This document shows positions 22,651 through 34,800 of a stretch of DNA of 64,000 nucleotides, one piece after another (within the stretch, counting starts at the first letter, position 1; every line of letters begins with the position of its first letter). The DNA is from Gnetum montanum (Eukaryota > Streptophyta > Gnetopsida > Gnetales > Gnetaceae), in contig MNCI01012668.1 in assembly GCA_015680685.1 (NCBI GenBank), positions 62,001 to 126,000 of the forward strand, written 5' to 3'. The notes beneath the pieces were generated by a model that ran no database searches, was not told where the DNA came from, and saw only the letters and a list, made by a program, of their open reading frames with translations. The position numbers were made by a program, and so were the translations under genes.

Positions 22651-24531
22651 TTAGGATTCACACACTTGATTAGAGTTGACATAGTGGGGCAAGTTATAAG
22701 ATGTGGTTAATTTATAAGGAGTTGACCCACTATGGTACTTGTGACCGTAAGATGGTATGCAACGATCAACATGTCTCCCCATGTGGCTATATTCATTGGG
22801 CCATATGGTTGTTGGAGTATTCTTTGGTGGCCCAGAGAAAGTAACATGAGGTGTTGTATTCAAGGAGGGAGCTGCACCACAGTGTTGAACTTGTGCTGGG
22901 TTGGAAGGTGCAGTGGGCTCAGAAGTGTGTTGTCCCTTCTTACAATCACGTCTAAAGAAGGGATGCCTATGATGTTGTGAAGGATTCCCACTGCTGTTGA
23001 CAGTAGCAGCACAAGTAACATTCATGGGTTGGTGCGGTGGTGCAAAACCCTCTGGAACACTTGGTGGCGATGTAGGAGGAGGTAAAGGATGAGAATGTTG
23101 GAGTTGAGGAGAAGTGTAAGGTATCCAAGGTGGTGGTTGTGTTGGAAAGGATATGGGATGATGGTATTGAGGAGAATGATAATAATATGATGAGATAGAG
23201 TATGTTGACCTAGTTGGGGAAACAGGATGTTGAACTTGATAACTTGGGCTCGGATGATATGAAGGGTGTACCCAATTCGAGGGTGGCCTCCCCCACGACT
23301 GGGATTGTTGCCACTATGATTGAACATAGTATCTCTGTATGAACTCTAGATGTACCACTCTTCCCCAATGCTCCTGTAAATCTGACAAGATTGACATTGG
23401 CCCTTGGGGTGATAATACAAGCAAATGTTGCATTGATATGTATGATTAGCAGTTGAGCTCTTATTTTTTCCAACCCTTCTTTCCGATTGTCTAAAGGTAT
23501 TTCATCCTGCTTCTTAGTTCATCATGATCCTATCTCCAATAATGTTCACATATTCTCCACATTTTTTATCCATCCATTCCATCATCTCATTGATCTTTGC
23601 CTCAATTTCATCCAATGATTGTAGTACTAGCAAAGATGGTTCCACCTCCTTAAGGTAAGTTGATTTCTCCTCTTTCAGATTATGGACCTTTGTTGATGTA
23701 AGATTTTGGTCCTATTAAGATTTTTCAACATTCTCCCATCTAGCCATTTCTCCTTCTTCTTTTGCTACCCTTTTGATAAGCTCCGGGAGTTGATGGGTTC
23801 GTAGCTCATATAGTTGACCTTAGGCATACATCCCTAGGGTCTCCCTTGTTTCATTACGAAGCCCATCTATAATATGATACATTAGCCTTTCCTCGGAAAA
23901 CTCATGGCCTGGGTAGTTTTTTAACAATGCATAATATCTTTCTAAGGCCATGTCCAAGGGTTCATGTTTTGCTTGTTTCCACTCTTGGATTTGTTTCCTC
24001 AAGGCTGACACTCTTGTGTAGGTTTGATATCTTTCATTAAAGAGTTCTACCATTGTTGCCCAACATCGAATTGAATTTTCTTTTAATGATCTATACCATA
24101 CTTTTTCTTGCCCAACGAGTGTCATAGGAAAGAGCTTAAGTTTTTTCCATCCATTATCAATGTTTTTCCATGCACAAGCATCGTAGAAGGCTTGTAAATG
24201 TTGTTGCGGATCTAAATCATAGCCTCCTAAAAACTTAGGAAAGTTTTTTAAGTCAAGCCTGGGTAAATTGCTTTCCTTATGATGCCTGCAGAATATTTGA
24301 ATAGCCTCTTGTATTTGCATTAGGCTCGTAGTGGCCAGTAGGAGGTCATCATCACTAGGTAGGTTATGCATTCATGAGTTGGGATGATGTTGTCTTCGTT
24401 TACATTTATAAAAAACCCATACATCAAATTGGGTACTCCAAACTTCATCTTCATCATCATATAATTCGTTAGTTCTCCAATGAATTGCCTTACTAGTTGT
24501 TGCATTATCATTAGTCTTGTGAGAGAGACAT
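22651..24531 (-). pseudogene. gag: gag and following Pro-rich region, element C
   Basis: ATG complement of 24529-24531 (MSLSQD) aligns with the gag start in F and E, but stops follow at once. Within it, 24371-23820 is an uninterrupted 183-codon run covering the retrotransposon gag domain: LPRLDLKNFPKFLGGYDLDP, LQAFYDACAWKNID, KLKLFPMTLV, WYRSLKENSI and TRVSALRKQIQEWKQ. A CX2CX3HX4C zinc knuckle, CNICLYYHPKGQC, lies near 23410. The 22651-23300 part is Pro/His/Ser/Thr-rich. Capsid-like role inferred from the family. Confidence 0.75.
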
Positions 24532-24644
24532 GGTTGTAAATTTGTATGTGATTTAATTGAAATTATTTCTTCCTAAAAGATGTATCGTTAATACTTTGTT
24601 ACAACGATCTTGTATGATATAACTAATCTAGATAACTAGCACCA

Positions 24645-24662
24645 TCCCTGGCAACGGTGCCA
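24645..24662 (-). other. Primer-binding site, element C
   Basis: Minus strand reads TGGCACCGTTGCCAGGGA, one base inside the 5' LTR. It is close to the tRNA-Asp-type site (TGGCGCCGTTGCCGGGGA) typical of Athila/Tat elements, with two differences. Confidence 0.85.
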
Positions 24663-24663
24663 A

Positions 24664-25573
24664 TGATGAGTGGTGAGGTACCCCTGCACTCAACCATACG
24701 AATATGAGTGTTTCACGCATGATCTAGTCAAACTCCGCAGACAGGCGAGTTATGGTATCTAGATAGTTACTCACTGATCGCAGTTCGCTATCTTCCCGTC
24801 TAGACTAGTATTTTCTTTGTCATGTATGCTTTAGTCCAAAGTGAGATGTATGATGTGTTCCTACACTAATGCTACTCCTAGAGGTGATGGAAAATAATAT
24901 TTAATTAAGCTAGGAGAAAAAGGGAGAGAGAGTTATGCTAAGAGGAAATAGGGAGAGAGAATCTAAGCTAGCCTAAGTGCGATGAGCATCCATTCCTTCA
25001 TCATCGGTACACATCTTGGACCTCATGCACGACTATCACTGGGATTGCCAAGCGCATGGCCTAGGTACGCTACTAGGATACCAAGTAGTCACACTTAAAT
25101 GCTTGTGATTAAGTCATACTCATTCTGTGTTTAAGGAGTTTAGGATGAAGAGATATTAACTATGAAAGCAATAAATAACAATAACAATTAAGTAATTAAA
25201 CTAAGTGAATGCCACAATGATGAAGTAATCTCGATCTTTATTTTTAGTCATGTGCATGTCCAAGTACATCACACTTGAATAAAGGATGTCCTACAATTAC
25301 AATCACCACATTGCAGACATGCACTGAGAGAGAGGGTTGAGAGAAAAATGACAAAAAGGATCCGAGACTAAACTTGACTCCTCAAATTGACTAAAAGACT
25401 TCTTCCCCATGTGCTTGCATGTGTACTTATAGGCCCACATAAGAACCACGATATCACATTTCTGATATCACTACTAGATGTGATATCGCATTTCTGATAT
25501 CACTCCTGGATGTGATATCGCATCCCCAATATCACGTGCCCAATATCGCAACTCGATGAATCACGATTCATCA
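24664..25573 (-). repeat. 5' LTR of element C
   Basis: TGATGAGTGG to GATTCATCA in plus-strand terms. It carries four or more GATATC-type repeats (25450-25550) upstream of TATAAGTA on the minus strand, where the 3' LTR has TATAAATA. By eye it is largely colinear with 16641-17522 with scattered, mostly transition, differences. Confidence 0.9.
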
Positions 25574-25731
25574 AGAACGAAGCCATACAACTCTACAATG
25601 AAATAAATCTTTGCTATAAACATTTTTTGTGTCTATTTATAAGTAACATAGCTAGTCAATATAAAAGCCCTATGACCAAGAAGGTACATTGTTAAAGAAA
25701 TTAACATTGAAGTAGAATATCAATTGGGAAC
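25574..25731. other. Short older segment between elements C and D
   Basis: AT-rich target DNA carrying one copy of each flanking duplication: AGAAC at the C side and GGAAC at the D side. No gene seen. It shows two separate insertions only 158 bp apart. Confidence 0.7.
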
Positions 25732-26625
25732 TGATGAGCAGCTAGGTACCCCTACGCCCAACCATATGAATCACGATTGTTCACACGCAACTCAATCGAA
25801 ATTTGTAGAATGTAAGCACTTAACATACACCAGACTCTAACCAGTGAAACCTTGGGTTAGAACGGTCATTGTCATCCTAATCTCACTTGTGAGGTTCTAT
25901 TTACAATGGTTAAGTGAGACTAAGGCTAATGATTTTTATAGCTTTTTAATTATCTTTTCCGGCTAATTATCTTGGAAAGTAAGGCTAGAATATTAATTAA
26001 TCTAAGATTATCTTAATCTAAATCTTAACTATTCCTAAAATAAGTATCCGGCCCCATCTTTTGAGCACATTCTAAGCATCTCCTAACACTTCTAGGTTAC
26101 CAAACGTTAAGTGTCACTGGGTGTACCAAGTGTTTGAGTTACGTTCGAGATGGTCGTACTTATGGCCCTTAAGAACTACAAATGAACAATAGCAATGGAA
26201 ATTATAATAACAAAAACTTAAGTAATTAACATGTAACTAATAAAGCATAAACATATTAAACTATTGAATGCATAAAATAGTTAAGTCCAAATGTTGCAAG
26301 GAATTCTTGAATAGTTCATCTTTATTGCCGTCACGCCAATGGGCTTAGATACATCAACGCTTGAATAAAGAGACGATCACTTTTCTTACACTTGCTATGG
26401 GCACTTGAAAAATATTCTATCTCTTGTGGGAACAAACTACAAGAGCTTCGCTACAGCTACTAAAAAATGTGCTAAATGAGGAGGAAGTACCTCTTATTTA
26501 TAGGCCGAGATAGGTGACTACATAAAAGGGACCACGTCAACATAGGGAGGCTATGTCGATGGGCCCACATCGGCGGCCACGTATACGTGGCCCAGTCGAC
26601 ACATTAACTTAATGACACTTCATCA
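25732..26625 (-). repeat. 3' LTR of element D
   Basis: 894 bp, TGATGAGCAG to CTTCATCA in plus-strand terms. Minus-strand U3 has GGCCACGTATACGTGGCC-type palindromes followed by TATAAATA (complement of 26495-26502). Confidence 0.93.
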
Positions 26626-26877
26626 TACCCCCACGACTGAGCAAAAACTCATCCTCGAGTTACTTTGCAATTTGGAAGGTATGGATTCTTATTTACAACA
26701 CACATAACTTAAAAACATACATGACCCACACATGACACAACATGAATTTGACCAAGTGCCTGAGTTACAGAGGAGGAAAAATTACAAAAAATGGCAGTGT
26801 TCAGAGACAAAATTGAACACCTCGCTGGTCCTAGAGCCTCTGCTGTGTAGGATGATGCACAAAATTGCTGGAGAAGA

Positions 26878-29733
26878 TCACATCGTCCCTGGAGGCGATG
26901 GTTCTGACGGACCTTCTCCAACCTCTAGCCCATACGTTGGTGGCGGAATGGATGACGGTTGCCCCATGGCAGTTGCAACTTCTAGAGGTAGCCTGAAAGC
27001 CTCCAAAAGAGCCCTCATTTCTTCTTCTTTTCTTCTAGGATCGTTCACTATCCAGGAAGCTTCTCCAATATGTGCTGGAACTGGAACCTCCCAAGGGCAT
27101 GGCAGTGCTGGAAGGAGTTCTTTTAGGTTAACAAACTAGACTATGAACTGCTTTCGTTCAATGTCGAATGCTCGGATTAATGCCTACAGCTACTGGTAGT
27201 CATTCATTCTATAGCCCAGGTCCTCTGCAACTATACGTTGTCCTTCAAAGCTTGTACAGAGGACCTCGAGTTCTGCGTTTTTTGTTGCCAACTTTTGTTT
27301 TGTTGCCTTGTGAACCTGAAACTCCCCCTCATATAGGGAATACAAGGAGGCCACCTATTTTTTCAATTTTGACTGTGGTCTCCTAGATGTGAGCATAGCC
27401 AAGTTTTCATATCAAAGGTTGGCCAACTCCATGTATTCTGTCATCTCCTCAATCTGTAGCTCCTTCAGGCAGATTTCCGCTTTATTGTAGGTGTTCAACC
27501 CATCGAAGATAGATTGCCATACATCACCTCCCTCTTAGAGTTGCTGGAGCACTTCATTCATCTTGGCTTTGATGACTTGAATGTGCTTCTCATTTACCTC
27601 CTTCTACAATACCACTTGGTCCCTGTAATGATTTTTGGCTTTTTGGAATTTCAAGGTCTCATTCTTCCAAGAAAAAATTTCAATTGCAAACTTCTATTGC
27701 AATGCCTGAACCTCCTCCATTCACAGATTTTGATTTTTAGTAGCCAACTTTCTTATATCAACATTCACCCTAGCTAGCTCCTCCTGCTATTGGTGGATGA
27801 AATTTTTCATGTGTTCGTTCTCTGCGCCAACATTGCGCAGGCGATGAACCTCCACGGTCAGTCGCACATTCTCCTGGTGAACCTTCGCCAAGTCCTTGTC
27901 TAAGCAATGTGCTCGGGCATCTGCCACGGACTTGTTGAAGATCGTCGAGTCTTGCACATCCTCAATGACCTGAAGTTTAAGTTGAAGCTATTGAAAAGCT
28001 TCATCTCTGGTGATTTCGTGGTTGAGAATGGCTGGATCGGCAAGCTAGGCTCTTAATTGGACTACCTAAGTTGCCAAGTGCTGTCAAGCGACTTGAGCAG
28101 CTTCAAGTTGCCCTTCCAAAATGAGGCTCTTTCCCCTTGCCGAGAGTAGCTTCAACTGGGTTGCAGTAATGTTGTCCGAAAGGTTAAAGACATCCAGAAG
28201 TGGTTTCCTAGTTTCCACCAATCGTTCCAACAACTCTTCATGTTGGGCTGCATCAACCTTGCTACCCGAAGTTCCAGCAGACACTTATACATCTTGTAGT
28301 CCATGAATGTTTGGTACAAGTGCTATCGGTGCATTGAGAACTGTAGCAATTGTATCAGCAACCACTTCAGCCATAACTTCCCATCCCTGGTGCTGCATCA
28401 CCAGGACTGTCACCTCTTCACAATCTTCCAAGCATACCGAGAAGGTAGCAACACTCCCTGAGATTTTGGGGAATAATTGTTGGGTTGAGGTTGATACATC
28501 TCAGATGCTTGGATCTGTTTTGGTTGGAACTTGTGCTCGGGCGGCGGAGAATATTGGCCCTACCCTTTCAAGCAATCTAACTGATTGAGCCACTTGCTCT
28601 AGGTGGCTCTTGGCAAGGTGATAGACCAAACGGTCTTCTCCTCCACCAATCCTATAGGATTGCTCTTGCTGGCTCAAGAGCATTTCCTAGATCTTGCGGA
28701 TGTATTCTACCATGGTTTGCGAGCCCAGCTACGTTGTTTGTGTAAGTGGTGGAGGTGGTTGCTACTCCTCCTCTTTCTGTGTGGCAGCAGGAGTTTTATC
28801 TTTCATCATTTCTCATCATGACACAATTGGGGTGCGCCAAATTACATCATTGGAATATCATGCTATCCCTACTCATTTACACAACTTTCAGATTAGGCAA
28901 GGAAAGGGGAGAGCTCGTCTTCCACGTTCTTTCTCAGTGAACCTCTTTTCAATCTCCAAAAATAGTAGCTATGGAAGACTCATTGGGAATTTCCCACTCA
29001 AGGTGGCACACGCATGAGCAGAGAAGGCTGTGATTTTGCTGGGTCTTACCGTTGGGTTCAAGTGGTAAGATGCAATCTTTGAGTACACTCTCTCCACCAT
29101 GGTCAACAAGCTGAATTCCTTGTGCTCTACCCTGTAGCACCATTTGGTCCATTGCGCCTTTACCTTTGGATAAGCCTACTTTGGAATTTCCACCACATCT
29201 GCCCCAGTTTCAGGTAACCCTAGAGCCTACGCTATTGCCTTCGAAGAGTAAGAGACATAAATGTCTTTGATTCTTACTCTAGACCCTGGTTGCCGATTCG
29301 TCCAGAAGAGATAAGTTTCTCCTAAGTACCATTCACAACTGGTTGTGATGACTGGCCACATCGGAGAGTTCTATAGTTGGAGCCTCACTTCTTCTAGCGC
29401 GTTCTCAAGGAATGGTCCAAAATTTAGCTCTTGAAGGACCATTTGTTGCATCTCGCGCAGTGTGATAGCATCAAGGCAGGCTTGGGTCAGGGTGATCTCA
29501 AGTCACGGTGCTATCCCAGGAGTCTCATCCCTGAGTGATTGCTCGTTAGAAATCTCCTCTTCGAAAATCTGATGAATAGATTCCATGTCAGGTCTTTCGC
29601 AGAAGGGCCCAGTTACATGAGAGTCCTCTGCATGCTCTGGTGGTTGCACACCTCGTCCCCTTCCCATGCGTGGGCGCTTGTCCCTTGGTTGTGATGGTCC
29701 TTCATCCCTTGGATGCCTTGGTTTGGGTGCCAT
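26878..29733 (-). pseudogene. Third ORF of element D, coiled-coil-rich, decayed
   Basis: Start ATG complement of 29731-29733 (MAPKPRHPRDEGPSQPRDKR), stop TGA complement of 26878-26880. The first 77 codons are open. A conserved block, WYLGETYLFWTN with RIKDIYVSYSS, follows near 29290. Next come SYHLNPTVRPSKITAFSAHA, FPMSLP and LPFPCLI-KLCK (29070-28870), the same domain as in A, B and C. The region 28284-28084 (VDAAQHEELLERLVETRKPL, LFxLSDNITATQLKL) and all downstream is coiled-coil in composition. Several stops. No membrane span, so it is not a clear env homologue. Confidence 0.7.
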
Positions 29734-30096
29734 CTGCAATCAAACATAACTGCCCATTAGACCATTCAGAAGTAGCTTAAGATGGTCTGTATATACTTAC
29801 TCAGTTTGACCAAGTTATGTTATTGGCATAGGCACACCGTTAAGTCTTCCGGAGCGTTAATTTATGGGTTAGTGCCAAATTTTTCATAATTAACAAACTA
29901 ATTAATTAATTAATTACACAAAGGCACCACCCCCCCACAACTGAGAGCATACCTCCAGGTGCATAAAAGGGCAAGGATAGGTTGATGCGGACATGCGATC
30001 AAATGTAGGTGTGTTGAGAAGGGTTAGGCAGAAAAATGGCAAAAACTCCCCTCAATTTGGACTCCAAATGATGAAAAATGCAACGTGTAGTGGGTG

Positions 30097-30180
30097 TATA
30101 TATAGGGGTTGGACACTGCGTTGATGGGGCCGCGTATATGCGGCCCTGTATACACAGTGTTGTACACCCGTTGACTAGCA
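30097..30180 (-). promoter_or_regulatory. Internal promoter-like module, element D
   Basis: Minus strand reads GGCCGCATATACGCGGCC, then CATCAACGCAG, then a TATATATA (complement of about 30097-30104), some 365 nt before the third-ORF ATG. The element's LTR U3 has GGCCACGTATACGTGGCC and CATCGACGTAG before its TATAAATA. The palindrome is closely related but not identical, which speaks against simple assembly duplication. Confidence 0.55.
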
Positions 30181-30423
30181 TTGACCAACCCTGAAAAAAC
30201 TTGAAATGAGGAATTGAAAAAGCCAAATTGGGGTGGTTGAAGCGCATGAGAGGCCCAGTCATGGCTAAGGACATGAGGAGGATAAGAGGGCATGAAAAAG
30301 AGACAAAAAATCGAAGAATGAGACAAAAAAAGAACTCCGTGAGGAAGAAATCAAATGATGGGACACGAAAAAGAATCAACCAAGAAATCCAAAGGATGGG
30401 AGACATAACAAGTGGAACCAAGA

Positions 30424-30479
30424 ATATGCAGGTGGGTCCTCCCCATAGCAGGCAACAGCCTTTGTAGCTCCCACATACC
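30424..30479 (-). other. Conserved hairpin H1, element D copy
   Basis: TATGCAGGTGGG pairs imperfectly with CCCACATAC around a loop with TCCTCCCCATAGCAGG. Equivalent to 21383-21441 in C. Confidence 0.45.
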
Positions 30480-30930
30480 CTCAACACTAGGGTCTGTGGG
30501 CCCAGGTGCCAAGAATTGGTGTCAGCCAGTTAAGACTCCAAACCAAGAGATCCTGCCAACGCCTGAGAAGCCTATAGAGATCATGATGAACTCACAAAAC
30601 ATAAAAAAGGGTAGTGAGGTGAGTATGGAGAGAAGTGGAAATAGAGAGAGGAGAGAATGGAAAGTCCGATTTTTGATCACATGAACCCCATGTGCAAATG
30701 TGGTTAAGTGACCCGATAGAACCTTTCCTGAGCTTAGACCCAAAACCATCCGCAGTCAGTGACATCGCAGCAATAGACGAAGTCTCGACCATCCCCCAAG
30801 GAAGCAAGAATGCATCCACAAAGAACCACCACTCCAACAAACATGAGAGGAAGGAAGTAAAATGGGATCAAGTTAGAGGGGACCAAGGAACTCCCATAAC
30901 TAATGTGTATAGCCTATGAGAGTCAGTCTA

Positions 30931-31088
30931 AGGGGTGTGCTTTGAATTCCCACAGTGATTCATTTTTCTTTTCTTTTGTTCGGGGGAACCACATCATGCG
31001 AAGACCCATGCACGTTTGCATGCATTCGACCAAGGGGTGTGCTTTGAATCCTTATCTTTCTTTTTTGAATGAGAACCACACCATGCAA
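30931..31088 (-). repeat. Two tandem H2 stem-loops, element D
   Basis: Two copies (30931-31000 and 31033-31088) each begin AAGGGGTGTGCTTTGAAT in plus-strand text and end with CCACACCATGC or CCACATCATGC. Each can fold with GTGTG/CACAC at the base. Element F also carries two copies, A and B one. Confidence 0.5.
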
Positions 31089-31807
31089 GGTTGAACTGCC
31101 CAAAAGCTTCCATGGAGAGAGACTTGGAGTGGTAGGAAATCTGTAAGGACACACCAGCAACCTAGGGAACAGAATAGAATGACGAATAAAGCATTCCCCT
31201 TGAAGTCACACCTAATTCAACCAGTGGATCATCCCCCAGTCTGGGAACTACACAAGTCACACATTAATTATAATGTTGTTAAGTGAAGGGGTTACATGTT
31301 CGCAACAGAAGGAAAACCATGGAATGGTGAATGGGTGAATGATGGGGACTCACTACCGAGTTTATGAAGTGAAAACAAACATAAAATCCAAGGACAACCA
31401 TGCAATGGTAGGAGCCAGATAATGAGGAAGACTATTACAGTACCCATCGTAATGAAAACCAACCACGCTAGATGCCTGAAGACAATACGATGATGTATTA
31501 GCAATTACACGAAAAAATTAATAGGTAGAAAGAAACGAGAAATAAGTAAAGAAAAGGAAAAAATGTTCAAAGAATGTGCAAACGTAGGAACGATGGTGAA
31601 AAACAAAAAAGTGTAAAACAAAAAATGACAAAATGGTGAGGGGTGTAGTGAAATGGATCAGTAGGGATGATGGTCTCCTCCACGACTGGGTGGAAAGGAG
31701 GAGACACGAAAAATGGAACGTGGTCGACCGGGTGATGGAAAGGCAGTGGCACTAGTTGCGTGGAGTTCACGGAATAGTTTTAGTTGTTGGCAGTTGACTA
31801 ATTGTGT

Positions 31808-34800
31808 TCAGGTAGGGTCCTCAGGTTTGTAAATGAGCAAGGCCCCGGATGGGAAGGTTTCAGAGACAATATAAGGTCCCTCCCATAATGTTTGAAACTT
31901 GGTCAGTTGGGATAAATGTGAGGGGTTCCAATATAATACCTTGTCTCCACATATAAATGTGACCTTCCGAATCCTAAGATCATGTCGTTTCTTGTTATAG
32001 GCCTTGTGGATTTTATTTGAAAATAAGGCCACTAATCGATTCTCATCTAGCACACTTAAATTGATTAGTTGTTCATGTTGTGCTAGCGATAAGTCAAGGC
32101 TGAGGTTACTGGCTGTGGATAGTGTCCAGAGTTCTACTTGGATTGGAAGTGTTCGCAATTTTCTGTGCACTAACTCATAGGGAGAGTACCCTACAAGAAG
32201 TTTCCAAGTGGAGCGATAGGCCCATAGGGCATCATTGAGTTTGGTACTCCAATCCCTCCTGTATTTGCTGATGGTTTGGGTAAGGATCTTGGTAATCTCC
32301 CTATTGGTGACTTCAGCTTGCCCATTGACTTGGGGATGATAGGGTGTTCTAAATTTATGTGTTACCCCTAAGCGTTGCATGAGCTTCCGAAAAGTGACAC
32401 CCGTGAAGTGAGTCCCATTATCAAAAATGAGTGCACGTGGCACTCCAAACCTAGTAATGATTTGTTGCTAGACAAATCGTCAGGCGATGTTGGAAGAACA
32501 GTCAACAACAGCTGCCGCTTCTGCCCACTTTGTATAGTAGTCCACAGCTACAATGATGTATGTCTTTCCATTTGACAAGGGGGTGATGGGCCCCATGAAG
32601 TCGATACCCTAGATGTTGAAGGGTTCCAATGGCTAGATCCACTATTGAGGTCCCTCCAATCATGTCGTCATCCCACCGTCCCTCTGGCATTATTCGTAGT
32701 AGTGGGTGAACCATTATGCGTCCATAAAGATTATAGGCCAGTAATACCCTGCAAGCAGGATTTTAATGGCCATGTGGCATACAGCATAGTGGCCCTCACA
32801 AGGGCCCTCATGAGCATCTTGGAGGATGCGTAGTGTATCATCATCAGGGACACACCATCAAACCAGGCCATCTGTGCACACCTTGTAAAGGTGGTCATTG
32901 ATTTCCATGAAACGCTTAGCCTTATGGAGAAATTTTTGTTTATGCCGATGGTTCCACTCCTTTGGTAGCTTCTAGGTTGTGAGGTAGGTGAGGATGCAGT
33001 TGAACCAAGGGAATTTCCTGGGTACTTGAGGATCAACTGCGCCTGTGAAGAGGAGTTCATCTGGAAACTAGTTGGATAAGGGCTCCTCCTCTTCTACGTC
33101 ATCCCATCGCAACCGAGACAAGTGGTCAACAACCACATTCTTGATCCCTTTCCAATCTACCATGGTAAGATCAAACTCTTGAAGAATCACCAGCCACCGG
33201 ATTATGCGGGGGCTCACTGTTGGTTTGTTCATCAGGAACCAAATAGCACTATGGTCCGTGTGCACAAACACCTCATATCTGAGCACATAGTGCCAAAATT
33301 TATCCAAGGAGAACACCACTGCCATCAACTCCTTCTCGATGATGGTGTAGTTCANAGAACACCACTGCCATCAACTCCTTCTCGATGATGGTGTAGTTCA
33401 GCTAAGCACCCACAATGCTATGGCTTGCACAGTGGATATAATATGGATGTTTCTGATTGTCACACTGTGTAAGAACAACTCCCAAGGCATAGTTAGAGGC
33501 ATCCGTCATAATGTGAAAGGGTCTGGACCAATCAGGTGCCCATAGAACCGGAGCTTCTACGAGTTTCTATTTCAACACTTGGAATGCTGACTCACATTCC
33601 TTGGTCCAGATGAATGTAGTGTCCTTCTTTGTAAGTTCTACCAACGACCTAGTAATCTTTGAGAAGTGTTCAATGAAACACCGATAGTAACCAGTGTGTC
33701 CAAGGAATGACCGAATATCTTTGATGGTACTTGGTTGATGGGTGATTCCTTGGATGACCCTGATCTTTTCAGGGTCTACGTTGATTCCTGTTTGTGAGAT
33801 GTGATGCCCCAGCACAACACCTTGAGCAATTGTTTGATTTCATCTTTTACGATCTGCTTCAGTTTGGGATTCAACCGTCTTTGTGGCTATCGTCATGGCT
33901 TAATGGAAGGGTTACGATAGATCCGATGCTGGCAGACCCTGGGATCAACTCCAGTCAACTTAGGATATGACCATGCGAATGCAACAACCCATTTTTTTAC
34001 CATCTCCAGCAATCTCTTTTTTTGTTTAAGAGCAAGGGTGACATTGATAATTACCAGCTTGCCATTTTGCAAGAATGCATATTCCAAGTGAGTCGGTAAA
34101 GACTTTAGCTCCAGGGGCTCTTTTTTGAAGCTCTTAGGGATTTGTAGCTCCCCCCAGTCATCTTGGTCATCAACTGTGGAGACCTGTTGATGAACCACTT
34201 CCATCTCATCTGTGCTTTCAACATAGGCTTGCACTAGCCCCTCAGACGGTTCCATGCACAATGTGTTGCTAGTAGGGTCAGCTATCAGCCACTGGGTGCC
34301 CTCTTGGGTAGTGGCTGCTGCATACAGGAACTGTTGAACAGGTGATTCCTCGGTACACTGACTGCATGCTTGAATAGATATCTGCTTAGCGGACCATAAC
34401 TGCTACACATAGTTGCACCCTGAGTCACTGTACATGATGCATGGAACGCACTTCTTCTTGATCTTCCCAAAAGGATTTTCCTTTGAAATTTCCAGGGATA
34501 GATCTTGGAGTCCTAGTCGTGTGTCCACGATGCTTAGACAGGCTCTTCCCATGATGATTTGGAAGTTCCCCTTGCAATTCTCTACATGGATAACCAAGAA
34601 ATTAGTAGGATAGGACCACCCACAAATAGTGGTCACGATGTCCTCCACCAAACCCAAGGGAATAGTGATGGACTGATCTGCTAACTCAAGCCGGATGTTG
34701 CTCTTCTTTAGTGGGGGCAAGTTCTAGTTCTTGTACATATCGTGAGAGATCAAATTGACCCCTGACCCCAAGTCCAAAAGAGCTTTGCACAGCTCATTCC
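31808..34800 (-). pseudogene. pol: pol of element D: protease, RT (core deleted), RNase H, integrase
   Basis: Retropepsin near 34790-34400: LLDLGSGVNLISHDM, where the expected DSG/DTG reads DLG, followed by IPLGLVEDIVTTICGW. The conserved leader to RT lies at 34261-33893 (FKKEPLELKSLPTHLEYAF, HRIYRNPSIKP). RT then jumps at about 33817-33823 from IKQLLKV to LGHHISQTGINVDPEKIRVI, so the palm with the catalytic FMDD box is gone. RNase H is at 33500-33068 (VFVHTDHSAIWFLMNKP). Integrase spans about 33060-31808: WGIDFMGP-like first Asp, IFDNGTHFTGV second Asp, NREITKIL Glu. Its last 211 codons (32443-31808) are open. Confidence 0.82.
33310..33401. other. Ambiguous base flanked by a 45-bp direct duplication (assembly scar)
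   Basis: An N at 33355 separates two near-identical copies of the same 45-46 bp RNase H sequence (33310-33354 and 33356-33401, one extra C in the second). This is the pattern left when overlapping contig ends are joined with one N instead of being merged. It breaks the RNase H frame artificially. Confidence 0.85.

Larger units (their letters stand above)
16641..25573 (-). mobile_element. Element C, pol-less Ty3/gypsy (Athila/Tat-like) with gag and third ORF
   Basis: Complete minus-strand element with both LTRs, a primer-binding site, gag, the inter-gene region and the full-length third ORF, but no RT, RNase H or integrase. The sequence passes from the Pro-rich region after gag (22651) into the post-pol block. 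Flanks AGAAG (16636-16640) and AGAAC (25574-25578) fit a 5-bp target duplication with one change. It could only have moved with enzymes from a partner element. Confidence 0.85.
29734..31807 (-). other. Untranslated region between pol and third ORF, element D
   Basis: In sense order (high to low coordinates) it holds two H2 stem-loops (31033-31088, 30931-31000), hairpin H1 (30424-30479) and the promoter-like module (30097-30180). ORFs in this stretch on either strand have no counterpart in sister elements. Confidence 0.55.

Noticed and set aside
24641-24663. tRNA gene fragment near the LTR
   Set aside because: Only the 18-nt primer-binding site complementary to a tRNA 3' end; no cloverleaf. 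No tRNA or rRNA gene was seen in the window.
28307-28588. Open plus-strand ORFs in 26.7-29.0 kb
   Set aside because: They run antisense to the decayed third ORF of D, whose minus-strand frame is conserved in A, B and C.
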